Source: Chitinophaga pollutisoli
Lineage (GTDB): Bacteria > Bacteroidota > Bacteroidia > Chitinophagales > Chitinophagaceae
Assembly: GCF_038396755.1 (NCBI RefSeq)
Contig: NZ_CP149822.1
Coordinates: 1,488,001-1,552,000 of the forward strand
Direction of reading: 5' to 3'
Length of the DNA stretch: 64,000 bases
Within the stretch, counting starts at the first letter, position 1, and each line of letters starts with the position of its first letter. Under the pieces are notes generated by a model. The model searched no databases. It saw only the letters and a list, made by a program, of their open reading frames with translations, and was not told where the DNA came from. Of the stretch, positions 28,226-36,641 are shown in pieces. A program made the position numbers and the translations under genes.

Positions 28226-28551
28226 TGCGCAGCCGCATAAAAGGCGGCTGGCAGTATTTGCCATACTCTGATCGTAGTTAGCGCCTCCTTGACTACACCC
28301 CGGAAAATATATGCGCAGCCGAATAAATGCCGGCTGGCAGTTTTTGCTAAGTTCCTGATCGTAGTTAGCACATTACTCGAACAACTGCATTGCGTGAAAT
28401 TTATGCACCGCCGCATAATGCCGGCTGGCAGTTTTTGCTATGTTCCTGATCGTAGTTAGCACATTACTCGAGCGATTGCATTGCGTGAAATTTATGCACC
28501 GCCGCATAATGCCGGCTGGCAGTAATTGCGATCCTCCTGATCGTAGTTAGC
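28226..28551. repeat. Array of four ~90-bp non-coding tandem repeats
   Basis: Two conserved cores recur four times. GGCTGGCAGT is at 28246, 28332, 28423 and 28514 (spacing 86, 91, 91). TGATCGTAGTTAGC is at 28269, 28356, 28447 and 28538. Copies 2 and 3 are near identical over the full unit, including the segment between cores (GCATTGCGTGAAATTTATGC); copies 1 and 4 share mainly the cores. Unit lengths are not multiples of three, so the array is not coding. Possible stems include CAGCCGC/GCGGCTG (copy 1), CAGCCG/CGGCTG (copy 2) and GCTAA/TTAGC flanking the second core in copy 2. It resembles a structured RNA or interspersed element family; the type is unknown. Confidence 0.85.
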
Positions 28552-28690
28552 GTTTCGAAAATATTTCCGTGATCAGCGCTAATCCGCAGTGATTCGTACG
28601 CATCCCACCGCCAGAATCCAACATTTCAGGCAAACTAAATCGCATTACGCGCCTTCGCATGACGGCGCAAATAGGCGGGTGCATACTTTT

Positions 28691-28728
28691 GCAAAAAACG
28701 TAAGCAAAAACGTAATCGATTACAATAT
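28691..28728. promoter_or_regulatory. Tandem GCAAAAACGTAA repeat and GTAATCGATTAC palindrome
   Basis: Two near-identical copies of GCAAAAACGTAA lie head to tail at about 28691-28715 and run into the palindrome at 28712-28723. The element lies about 35 bases before the lipoprotein ATG and shares 17 identical bases with 14992-15008. It is probably an operator controlling the lipoprotein gene. Confidence 0.45.
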
Positions 28729-28759
28729 AATATTGAAGCATAAACCAATACCCCTCATT

Positions 28760-30076
28760 ATGAAAAGATTACCGCCGATTTTAATCAGCTGCTTCCTGCT
28801 GATCGCCGCCTGTTCAAAAAACAGCGGCCAACAGGATGAACCGAAAAACACTGAACCTCCTGTCGTTCGCCCCCACGGAGCACCCACCGGAGAAATCGTA
28901 AAAAAATCCATCGGCCCCGCCGGCGGCAGCCTCTCGTCCAAAGACAATACCCTCCAGATAGAGGTTCCCGCGGGCGCATTAACTACCAATACGGAAATCA
29001 GCGTGCAAGCGGTTTCCAACACACTGCCCGGAAGCCCCGGTCCCGCATACCGCCTCCTTCCGGAGGGTACGCGCTTCGCCAAACCCGTTAAGCTCACCTT
29101 CAAATACACCAACCAACACCTCGACAGTACCAGCGAAGACGCGCTCTTCATGGCTTACCAGGCGCAGGACGGCGTCTGGCGCTTCATTCCCAAAACCACA
29201 CTCAACAAAACCGCCCGCACCCTCACCGTCGAAACCACCCACTTTTCCGATTGGGCACCTTATGCGATGTTCTGGCTGCGCGCCGATCCCAACAGCGTGC
29301 TGGTGAAAAAAGCTTCCATGCTCGTCATTTATTCCTCCAACGAAGAAGTGACATCCGAAGAGCTAGACGACCCGGAAGTCGCTATTTTCCGGGAACGCGT
29401 GCTCCGGAAACCCGGGAATATAAAAAACTGGAAATTGGAAGGCGCCGGAAGGTTGCAAGGGAGCGATTTTGAGTTCGCCAGGTACGATGCTCCGGCCAAA
29501 GTGCCTGCAGTCAACCCCGTCACCGTTTCCGTGGAAGTGCACAATTTCCTGCCCGGCGGCGCCATTCCCGGCCGCGGCAACGTAGGCATCGTGACCCTGC
29601 TCGCGAAAATCAAGATCGAAGATGAAACGTATCTTTCCGGGACTGTTAATGGCGTAGAAGTATTCTGCACCAACGTCCACCACAAATACATCCCTGGCGG
29701 ATGGCTCAACTTCTCCGGCGAGTACGCCCCGCTGGAAGGCTTCTCCTGCCAGATCGAAGGCGTCAGCAACCCAGTGCGCCCTGGCAGGCACTCCTGGCAC
29801 TCACCCGATTACGGCGGTACGGCGTACCTCGAAAAAGGAACGTTTACCAACCCGGTCAACGTGTATGGCAGAACGTTTTACTCATATTGCGAAGACGATG
29901 AGCTCATCGATTACCGCGCATCAGGCGGCGAATTGGTGATTACGAACGTTGAACAGATCGAAAACAAGGAATACATCACCGGGTATATGACGGGGACATT
30001 TTATAAATTGATCCGATGCGGAACCGGGACCGTTGAAAATTTCAACCTGCAATTCAGGACCATCCGAAACAACTGA
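28760..30076 (+). CDS. Putative surface lipoprotein with a ZU5-like domain
   Basis: A 438-residue lipoprotein: signal MKRLPPILISCFLLIAACS with the lipid-accepting cysteine at 18. An Asn/Pro-rich linker leads into a ZU5-like segment (about 50-150): SIGPAGGSLSSKDNTLQIEVPAGAL and GTRFAKPVKLTFKY are the typical ZU5 lines. The C-terminal 250 residues are beta-rich and unassigned. Of the in-frame starts, the ATG at 28760 gives the lipobox directly. The function is unknown; such proteins are usually displayed on the cell surface. Confidence 0.83.
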   Translation: MKRLPPILISCFLLIAACSKNSGQQDEPKNTEPPVVRPHGAPTGEIVKKSIGPAGGSLSSKDNTLQIEVPAGALTTNTEISVQAVSNTLPGSPGPAYRLLPEGTRFAKPVKLTFKYTNQHLDSTSEDALFMAYQAQDGVWRFIPKTTLNKTARTLTVETTHFSDWAPYAMFWLRADPNSVLVKKASMLVIYSSNEEVTSEELDDPEVAIFRERVLRKPGNIKNWKLEGAGRLQGSDFEFARYDAPAKVPAVNPVTVSVEVHNFLPGGAIPGRGNVGIVTLLAKIKIEDETYLSGTVNGVEVFCTNVHHKYIPGGWLNFSGEYAPLEGFSCQIEGVSNPVRPGRHSWHSPDYGGTAYLEKGTFTNPVNVYGRTFYSYCEDDELIDYRASGGELVITNVEQIENKEYITGYMTGTFYKLIRCGTGTVENFNLQFRTIRNN

Positions 30077-30423
30077 TTCTCCTGCATATCCCGACAAACC
30101 CCTCTTTATGACAACGCAATGCAAGGCATTCAAAGCAGGAAAAACATTTCAAAAACGCTGAATGATGGGGTATAACGCGGTGGCGGAGGATTTTGCCGTT
30201 ACCGCAACTTACAGCACCTAATCGTACTAACACATCGATTAGATTAAAGTATCGCCGGGCGATATCTATCATCCGGAACTTATATAGTGCGCACCACTTT
30301 CATCCGGAAAAACGGCCGCTTTGCCCTTTCCATCCTACCACCCGCCGGCGAATGTTTCGGTGTAACCGGACTGGGTGTTATCTTCCGGTCCCATTTCCCT
30401 TGTATACATCATTACTACTAAAA
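30077..30423. other. Intergenic region with short repeats only
   Basis: About 350 bases without a convincing gene. It contains the 13-bp palindrome ATCGCCGGGCGAT (30251-30263) and two direct copies of TCATCCGGAA (30269-30278 and 30300-30309). The end is occupied by the terminator of the minus-strand reductase gene. Confidence 0.4.
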
Positions 30424-30448
30424 AAGGGATGGCATGCTGCCATCCCTT
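30424..30448 (-). terminator. Terminator after the RfbD-like gene
   Basis: AAGGGATGGCA and TGCCATCCCTT form an 11-bp stem with a TGC loop. On the minus strand it ends CCCTTTTTTAG. Confidence 0.88.
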
Positions 30449-30467
30449 AACCTATATGCGGAGTGTT

Positions 30468-31370
30468 TTACTTCGGCCGGATCTGATCCACCACGATCTT
30501 CAAACCTTCTTCGAAACTATGGGGCGCGTAGCCCAGTTCCTGCACCGCCTTGTCGATCACAAAACCGGTTTTTGCTGGCCGCGGAGCAGGCTGTTTGAAG
30601 GTAGATGCATCTACTTTTTCCAGGAGCTTTGTATCCAGTTCGAGGTACCCCGCTACCTGGTATGCCATTTCAAAGGGCGTGAGCATGTCTTTCCCGGATA
30701 GATGGAAGATGCCTTCCGCTTTTTTATCGAGCATGAGTTTCACGCCTTCGGCCAGGTCCTGCACGAGGGTGGGCGTCCGCCACTGGTCGTTCACCACTTT
30801 GAGCTTCTTTTTTTGTTCCAGGTTGGACTTCACCCAGGTGATGATATTGCTGCGCCGGGGATCATCGGCCAGGCCGTACACCAGCACGGTCCGCGCGATG
30901 CCCCATTGGGCTTTGGATTGCTTTACGATTCTTTCCGCCGCCACTTTGCTGGCGCCGTAATAGTTGACGGGATTGACGGGATCCTCCTCACTGTATGGCC
31001 CTGCCAGCCCGTCGAATACGAAATCGGTGGATATGAACAGGAAGTACGCCCCCACTTTCTCCGCGCCCTGCAACAGGTAACGCGTCGCGGTAACGTTCAC
31101 CATCCAGCAGGCGTCCTTGTTGCGCTCACAATCGTCGGCCTGCGTCATGGCGCCGGCGTGTACGATTACATCGGGCTTGTGGCGGTCCACCAGCCCCTTT
31201 ACCGCGGCCTCGTCTGCCAGGTTCACCGATTCGTACGCGTATCCGGATCGCATGCGGAGACGGTTGGGACCGCGGCCGGTAGCGATCACTTCGTAATCGG
31301 GATTGCCTGCCAGCCGTTGCACCAGGTATTGTCCGAGGAGCCCGTTGCTCCCTGTAATGAGCACTTTCAT
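30468..31370 (-). CDS. dTDP-4-dehydrorhamnose reductase-like SDR protein
   Basis: A 300-residue extended short-chain dehydrogenase of the RfbD family. The NAD(P)-binding motif is ITGSNGLLGQYL near the start. FISTDFVFDGLAGPYSEEDPVNP and YYGASKVAAERIV contain the catalytic Tyr-x-x-x-Lys. RfbD enzymes reduce dTDP-4-keto-L-rhamnose, but no other rhamnose pathway gene is nearby, so a different sugar substrate is possible. The ATG at 31370 starts right at MKVLITGSNG; an earlier ATG would add five residues. Confidence 0.88.
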   Translation of the reverse strand: MKVLITGSNGLLGQYLVQRLAGNPDYEVIATGRGPNRLRMRSGYAYESVNLADEAAVKGLVDRHKPDVIVHAGAMTQADDCERNKDACWMVNVTATRYLLQGAEKVGAYFLFISTDFVFDGLAGPYSEEDPVNPVNYYGASKVAAERIVKQSKAQWGIARTVLVYGLADDPRRSNIITWVKSNLEQKKKLKVVNDQWRTPTLVQDLAEGVKLMLDKKAEGIFHLSGKDMLTPFEMAYQVAGYLELDTKLLEKVDASTFKQPAPRPAKTGFVIDKAVQELGYAPHSFEEGLKIVVDQIRPK

Positions 31371-31385
31371 AATTCCAATATACAA

Positions 31386-31418
31386 AAACGCCGCGTAATG
31401 GAGTGTTACGCGGCGTTT
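31386..31418 (-). terminator. Terminator between prolyl oligopeptidase and the RfbD-like gene
   Basis: AAACGCCGCGTAA (31386-31398) pairs with TTACGCGGCGTTT (31406-31418), a 13-bp perfect stem ending in a short T tract on the minus strand. Confidence 0.75.
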
Positions 31419-31437
31419 ATTGATGATAGTGAATCTA

Positions 31438-33591
31438 TTACATTTTCTTCCCGGTGGTTACCGTAGAAAAATTCATGCCCAGGTTAAACATCGTGAAGGA
31501 CCAGATGTCGGTGGCTTCGTCGATGAGTTTGGACGTGGGTTTGCCTGCGCCGTGGCCCGCCTGCTTCTCCACGCGGATCAGCACGGGGTTGGGACCGCTG
31601 TGGGCCGCCTGCAGTGCCGCCGCATATTTGAAGGAGTGCGCCGGTACCACGCGGTCGTCGTGATCCGCCGTGGTGACCATGGTGGCGGGGTAAGAAGTCC
31701 CTTCCTTCAGGTTGTGGAGGGGGGAATATTTCAGCAGGTAGGGGAACTGGTCCGCCTTTTCGCTGGTGCCGTACTCGGTTACCCATGCCCAACCGATGGT
31801 GAATTTCTGGAAACGGAGCATGTCCATCACGCCCACGGCCGGAAGCGCCACCTTAAACAGGTCGGGGCGCTGCGTCATGGCCGCGCCTACAAGCAGCCCG
31901 CCGTTGGAACCGCCACGGATGGCGATCTTCGCAGGATTGGTGTATTTCTCTTTTACGAGATATTCCGCCGCGCCGATGAAATCATCGAACACGTTCTGTT
32001 TCTTTTCCATCATACCGGCTTTATGCCAAGCCTCGCCGTATTCGCTGCCGCCGCGGAGGTTGACCACTGCGTAAATACCGCCCTGTTCCATGAAAAACAG
32101 GTTGCTCACGGAGAAAGAAGGCGTCATCGGTATGTTGAACCCGCCGTAACCGTACAGCAAAACGGGATTTTGTCCGTTCATTTTCAGTCCTTTGCGGTAC
32201 GAGAGGAATACGGGCACTTTGGTGCCGTCTTTACTGGTGAAAAACACCTGTTTGGTCTCGTAATCGTCCTGATTGAACTTCACTTCCGACTTGCGGAACA
32301 GCTCCGATTTACCGGATTTAATGTCGTATTTGTAGATAGTAGGAGGCGCCACGAAAGAAGAGAAGGTGTAGAAGAACTGCCCGTCTTCCTTCTTGCCACC
32401 GAAGCCGCCCGCGGCGCCGATGCCCGGCAGGTGGATGTCGCGGTCTTTCTTACCGGTAACATCGTATTGCACGATGCGGGTCGATGCGTCTTTCAGGTAG
32501 CTGGCGAACAGTTTGCCGCCTGCGGTCCCTACGCCCTGGAGTACTTCCGGCTGTTCGGGGATGATCAGCTTCCAGTTTTCCTTCGCGGGTTTTTTCGGAT
32601 CCACGAGTACCAATTTGTAGTTGGGCGCGTCGTGGTTGGTGAGCAACAACAGCTTGTCGCCTACGTTTTCCACTACGCTGGGCTCATATTCGAACCCTTT
32701 TACCAGGAGCTTGAACTCGGTCTGCGAAGCGTCTTGCAGGTCGCGGTACCAAACTTCGTTGCCGCTGGTGCCTTCGGAGGTGCTGAGGATGAGGAAGCGC
32801 TCGTCTTCGGTGAGGCCCACGCCGGCATTGCGGAGCGGGTGCTCTTTATCAACGTAGATCAGCGGGTCCTGGTCCTGGGAAGTGCCTACCTTATGGAAGT
32901 ATACTTTATGGAATTCGTTCTTTTTGGAGAGCTTGCTCTGCTCGTCGGGGGCGTCGTAGCGGCTGTAATAGAATCCGTCGCCTTTCCAGGACAGGCCGGA
33001 GAATTTGATCCAGTCGATCTTGTCCTGCAGCAGTTTTTTGGATTCCACGTCCATCACGAATGCTTCCTGCCAGTCGGAACCGGCTTTGGCGATGAGGTAG
33101 GCGCAATAGCGGCCGTCTTTCGAGAAAGAGAGGTTGCCGAGGGCGGCGGTGCCTTTATCGGAGAGTTTGTTGGGATCGATGAACACTTCGGGGGCGCCGT
33201 TCAGGCCTTCCTGGCGATAGAGCACGGCCTGGTTCTGGAGCCCGTCATTTTTATAAAAATAGTAATATTTGCCTTCGCGGAAGGGCGCGCCGTATCGGGG
33301 GTAGTTCCAGAGGGCTTCCAGGCGCTGTTTGATCTGGCCGCGGAAGGGGATGGAGGCCAGGTAATCCTGGGTAACGGTGTTTTGCGCGTCTACCCATGCC
33401 TTTGTATCGTCGGCATGGTCATCTTCCAGCCACCGGTAGGGATCGGCGATCTGGGTGCCGTGATAATTGTCTACGGTGTCTACTTTTTTCGTCTCGGGGT
33501 ATTTGAGTGGTTGGTTCTGTGCAAGCGCGGTGCCTGCTCCCATCAACATCATCATACTCATGGCAACATGCTTATGGTTTAAATTTGTCAT
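31438..33591 (-). CDS. Prolyl oligopeptidase (peptidase family S9A)
   Basis: A 717-residue exported post-proline serine peptidase. It has a signal peptide ending near TALAQ, an N-terminal lid segment (YRWLEDDHADDTKAWVDAQN), a seven-bladed propeller, and a C-terminal hydrolase domain. The active-site serine is in GGSNGGLLVGA, the aspartate in DHDDRVVPAHS and the histidine in QAGHGAGKPT, so the triad is complete. It degrades short proline-containing peptides, probably in the periplasm. It is a single gene with its own terminator. Confidence 0.95.
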   Translation of the reverse strand: MTNLNHKHVAMSMMMLMGAGTALAQNQPLKYPETKKVDTVDNYHGTQIADPYRWLEDDHADDTKAWVDAQNTVTQDYLASIPFRGQIKQRLEALWNYPRYGAPFREGKYYYFYKNDGLQNQAVLYRQEGLNGAPEVFIDPNKLSDKGTAALGNLSFSKDGRYCAYLIAKAGSDWQEAFVMDVESKKLLQDKIDWIKFSGLSWKGDGFYYSRYDAPDEQSKLSKKNEFHKVYFHKVGTSQDQDPLIYVDKEHPLRNAGVGLTEDERFLILSTSEGTSGNEVWYRDLQDASQTEFKLLVKGFEYEPSVVENVGDKLLLLTNHDAPNYKLVLVDPKKPAKENWKLIIPEQPEVLQGVGTAGGKLFASYLKDASTRIVQYDVTGKKDRDIHLPGIGAAGGFGGKKEDGQFFYTFSSFVAPPTIYKYDIKSGKSELFRKSEVKFNQDDYETKQVFFTSKDGTKVPVFLSYRKGLKMNGQNPVLLYGYGGFNIPMTPSFSVSNLFFMEQGGIYAVVNLRGGSEYGEAWHKAGMMEKKQNVFDDFIGAAEYLVKEKYTNPAKIAIRGGSNGGLLVGAAMTQRPDLFKVALPAVGVMDMLRFQKFTIGWAWVTEYGTSEKADQFPYLLKYSPLHNLKEGTSYPATMVTTADHDDRVVPAHSFKYAAALQAAHSGPNPVLIRVEKQAGHGAGKPTSKLIDEATDIWSFTMFNLGMNFSTVTTGKKM

Positions 33592-33875
33592 ACGTATATT
33601 TTTATAAAATTCTAAGCTGTTTGTTTGATGGAAATTAAAAATTTAGTTATTTCATCGAATATCTGATAGGAAACTATTAAAAAATGTTAATTTCGTGCGC
33701 CCTTTATCCGGATGCAAGTCTGGCAAAATACTATGAAATAACCATTGCGCATGCGCCATCGCATAATTTTTTGGATGGGCGGTTGGAAAAACGATTTAGT
33801 AGGAGGGCGCAAAAATGATTTATCAGGCGGCACAAGAAGCAATTCGGGTGGCCATGACAATATAGAAGATCACAC
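33592..33875. other. Intergenic region before pfkA
   Basis: About 280 bases between divergent genes, AT-rich in its first half (33600-33700). It should carry both promoters. I see no clear promoter pair, riboswitch or small gene. Confidence 0.4.
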
Positions 33876-34856
33876 ATGAAAAAAGTGAACAACATCGCAG
33901 TTCTTACCTCCGGGGGCGACGCTCCGGGGATGAACGCAGCCATCCGGGCGGTAGTCAGAACGGGCATCTATCATCAGCTGAATGTTTTTGGAGTGATGTA
34001 TGGTTACAAAGGCATGTTGACAGGGGAAATCTTCCCTATGGAATCCAAGTCTGTCGCCAATATCATCCAGCGCGGGGGGACCGTCCTCAAAACCGCCCGC
34101 TGCAAAGAATTCTATGAGCCAGAAGGCCGCAAAAAAGCTTACGAGAACCTGAAGAAATTCGGGATCGACGGGCTGGTGGTTATCGGGGGCGACGGTTCCT
34201 TCAAAGGCGCCCAGAAATTCAGCCAGGAATTCGACATTCCCTGTATCGGCCTCCCCGGCACCATCGACAAAGACATTGCCGGCACCGATTTCACCATCGG
34301 CTTTGACACGGCCGTGAACACCGCCGTGGAAGCGATCGACAAGATCCGCGACACCGCCGACGCGCACGACCGCCTTTTCATCATCGAAGTAATGGGCCGC
34401 GACGCCGGGTATATCGCCCTGCACAGCGGCATCGCCACGGGTGCGGAGCACATCCTCATCCCCGAGCATAAAACCAATATCGACGACGTGATCGATCACC
34501 TCACCGCCAACGAGCGCCGTTCCAAAATGGTGAACCTCATCGTGGTGGCCGAAGGCGACGAATTTGGCGGGGCCGACGAAGTAGCCCGACACGTAAAGGA
34601 AAGAATGCCGCAGCTCGATACCCGCGTAACTGTTCTCGGGCACATCCAGCGCGGGGGCTCCCCTACCTGCCTCGACCGGCTCGTGGCCAGCCGTATGGGC
34701 TACGCCGCGGTAGACGCCCTCCTCAACGGCACCACCAACGTCATGGTAGGCATCGTCAACAACGAAATTCAATTCACCCCGCTCGATAAGGCCGTGAAAG
34801 CCAAACAACAAATCGATCCGGAATGGTTAAAGATTGTCAAAATTCTTGCGAGTTAA
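33876..34856 (+). CDS. pfkA: ATP-dependent 6-phosphofructokinase
   Basis: A 326-residue bacterial-type phosphofructokinase that phosphorylates fructose 6-phosphate at the key step of glycolysis. It has the ATP-binding LTSGGDAPGMNAAIRAVVR, GGDGSFKGA, the catalytic TIDKDIAGTDFTIGFDTA, and the fructose 6-phosphate site EVMGRDAGYIAL. The length is normal and all catalytic residues are present. Pyruvate kinase starts 10 bases after its stop, so the two control enzymes of glycolysis form an operon. Confidence 0.98.
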   Translation: MKKVNNIAVLTSGGDAPGMNAAIRAVVRTGIYHQLNVFGVMYGYKGMLTGEIFPMESKSVANIIQRGGTVLKTARCKEFYEPEGRKKAYENLKKFGIDGLVVIGGDGSFKGAQKFSQEFDIPCIGLPGTIDKDIAGTDFTIGFDTAVNTAVEAIDKIRDTADAHDRLFIIEVMGRDAGYIALHSGIATGAEHILIPEHKTNIDDVIDHLTANERRSKMVNLIVVAEGDEFGGADEVARHVKERMPQLDTRVTVLGHIQRGGSPTCLDRLVASRMGYAAVDALLNGTTNVMVGIVNNEIQFTPLDKAVKAKQQIDPEWLKIVKILAS

Positions 34857-34866
34857 ATAAACGTCT

Positions 34867-36357
34867 ATGAGTACAAAAGATCTGTCCAAATACTTTCATA
34901 AGGAAATGGACAACCAGGCAGGTGCATCGCATGCCAAGCAAAAAACGAAAATTGTGGCAACCGTTGGCCCCGCCAGCGATACCTACGAGAAACTATTGGA
35001 ACTTGTGCAGGCTGGTGTGAATGTCTTCCGCCTGAACTTTTCTCATGGCGCCCATGAAGACAAGCTGCGGATCATCAACTACATCCGCCAGATCAATAAA
35101 ACAGAGCCCTACAACGTGGCGATCCTTGCCGACTTGCAAGGCCCGAAACTGCGCGTAGGCGAAATCGAAAACAACGCCCTCCCGCTCAAAACCGGTGATA
35201 TCCTCACCTTCACCACTGAAAAATGCGTGGGCACCATGGAAAGAATCTACGTTTCTTACCATGACCTCCCCCGCGACGTGCGCCCCGGCCAGAAAATCCT
35301 GCTGGACGACGGCAAAATCGAAACCGTGGTGAAAGAAGTAACACCCGACAACCTCATCAAAGCAGAAGTACTGCTCGGCGGCGTGCTGTCCTCCAAAAAA
35401 GGCTTCAACCTCCCCGATACCAAAGTTTCCCTCCCCGCCCTCACCGAAAAAGACGAAGTTGACCTCGACTTCATCATCGACAATGAATGCGACTGGGTGG
35501 CGCTGTCTTTCGTGCGTAACGTAAAAGACCTTGCCCTGCTGCGCAAGCGCTTGTCCGACCGCAATTCCAAGATTAAGATCATCTCCAAGATCGAGAAGCC
35601 GGAAGCGATCCAGAACCTGAAAGAAATCATCTGGGAAAGCGATGGCGTAATGATCGCCCGTGGCGACCTCGGCGTGGAGCTTCCCGTTGAAATGGTGCCC
35701 ATGATCCAGAAAGACATTATCCGCAAGTGCATCCACCGCGCGAAACCGGTGATCGTGGCTACGCAGATGATGGAATCCATGATCGACCGCACCCGCCCGA
35801 ACCGCTCCGAGATCACCGACGTGGCCAATGCCGTACTGGAAGGTGCAGACGCCGTGATGCTGTCCGGCGAAACCGCTACCGGTAACTATCCCACGCTGGT
35901 TATCCAGACCATGCGCAAGATCATCGGTGAAGTAGAGAAAGAAAGCATCATCTACAACCGCAACCTGATCCCTCACCGCCACTCTCCCACCTTCCTCAGC
36001 GACGCACTGTGCTACAACGCCTGCAAAATCGCGGAAGACCTGGAGGCAGACGCGCTGATCGGTATGACGCAGTCCGGGTACACCGGTTTCATGCTCTCCA
36101 GCTACCGTCCGAAATCGCCGCTGTTCATCTTCACCAAAGAGCGTTCGCTGGTAAACCAGCTGAGCCTCAGCTGGGGCGTTCGCGCGTTCTATTACGGCGA
36201 AGAGGAAAGCCTGGACGATATCATCTCCGACCAGATCAACATCCTGAAAGAGCGTGGTTTCTTAAAAGCGAACGACGTGGTGGTGAACACCGGCAGCACG
36301 CCCGTAAAAGAGCACCTGCCCACCAACATTCTGAAAATCACAAGAGTACCCGAGTAA
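34867..36357 (+). CDS. pyk: Pyruvate kinase
   Basis: A 496-residue pyruvate kinase, the last enzyme of glycolysis. Signatures: KIVATVGPASDTYEKL, VFRLNFSHGAHEDKL, LADLQGPKLRVGEI, the active-site IISKIEKPEAIQNL, GDLGVELPVEMVP and ATQMMESMI. The C-terminal regulatory domain runs from about 370 (FLSDALCYNACKIAEDL). About 20 residues before the core are an N-terminal extension (STKDLSKYFHKEMDNQAG). It follows pfkA at 10 bases and is closed by a terminator. Confidence 0.98.
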   Translation: MSTKDLSKYFHKEMDNQAGASHAKQKTKIVATVGPASDTYEKLLELVQAGVNVFRLNFSHGAHEDKLRIINYIRQINKTEPYNVAILADLQGPKLRVGEIENNALPLKTGDILTFTTEKCVGTMERIYVSYHDLPRDVRPGQKILLDDGKIETVVKEVTPDNLIKAEVLLGGVLSSKKGFNLPDTKVSLPALTEKDEVDLDFIIDNECDWVALSFVRNVKDLALLRKRLSDRNSKIKIISKIEKPEAIQNLKEIIWESDGVMIARGDLGVELPVEMVPMIQKDIIRKCIHRAKPVIVATQMMESMIDRTRPNRSEITDVANAVLEGADAVMLSGETATGNYPTLVIQTMRKIIGEVEKESIIYNRNLIPHRHSPTFLSDALCYNACKIAEDLEADALIGMTQSGYTGFMLSSYRPKSPLFIFTKERSLVNQLSLSWGVRAFYYGEEESLDDIISDQINILKERGFLKANDVVVNTGSTPVKEHLPTNILKITRVPE

Positions 36358-36378
36358 CCGAAGGCATTCTTAACAATA

Positions 36379-36417
36379 AAAATCCCGTTCTTCCCAGGAG
36401 GAACGGGATTTTTTTAT
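36379..36417 (+). terminator. Terminator after pyk
   Basis: AAAATCCCGTTC (36379-36390) pairs with GAACGGGATTTT (36401-36412), followed by more T. Confidence 0.9.
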
Positions 36418-36641
36418 GTAAGTATCAGCGATGTGCCGGCGCCCCGATTACCAGAATCCCTGGCAGTAAGTGTATGTCAAAGGTAGGGTATGGGAAAGGT
36501 AAGGCGAGGCTACGTGAACCTGAGGTGGACTTGAGGTGGACTTGATCGGCAGATTCGATTAATAATCAATTCATTATAAAAACCAAAATTGCACAGAAAA
36601 TCGGGTACGGGGAGTTGCAAAAAAAGCTTACAAAACACCAG

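Noticed and set aside
28078..28416. A 112-codon minus-strand frame across the repeats
   Set aside because: It crosses repeat units whose length is not a multiple of three and reads into the RHS gene; no domain is visible.
28226..28551. The repeat array as a CRISPR array
   Set aside because: The units are about 90 bp and the segments between the cores are themselves conserved in copies 2 and 3, with no cas genes near.
28226..28551. The repeats as integron attC sites
   Set aside because: GTTAGC does not fit the GTTRRRY core, there is no matching partner core, no cassette genes lie between copies and no integrase is present.
30217..30238. A possible fifth, diverged copy of the second repeat core (CCTAATCGTACTAACACAT)
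   Set aside because: The match is partial with an indel and the other core is absent; too weak to call.
31420..33582. A 720-codon open frame opposite the prolyl oligopeptidase
   Set aside because: The oligopeptidase has all catalytic residues and a signal peptide, so the antisense frame is a shadow.
36514..36545. Short direct repeat TGAGGTGGACT in tandem
   Set aside because: Only two copies of 11 bases in an intergenic region; probably chance or a small slippage event.
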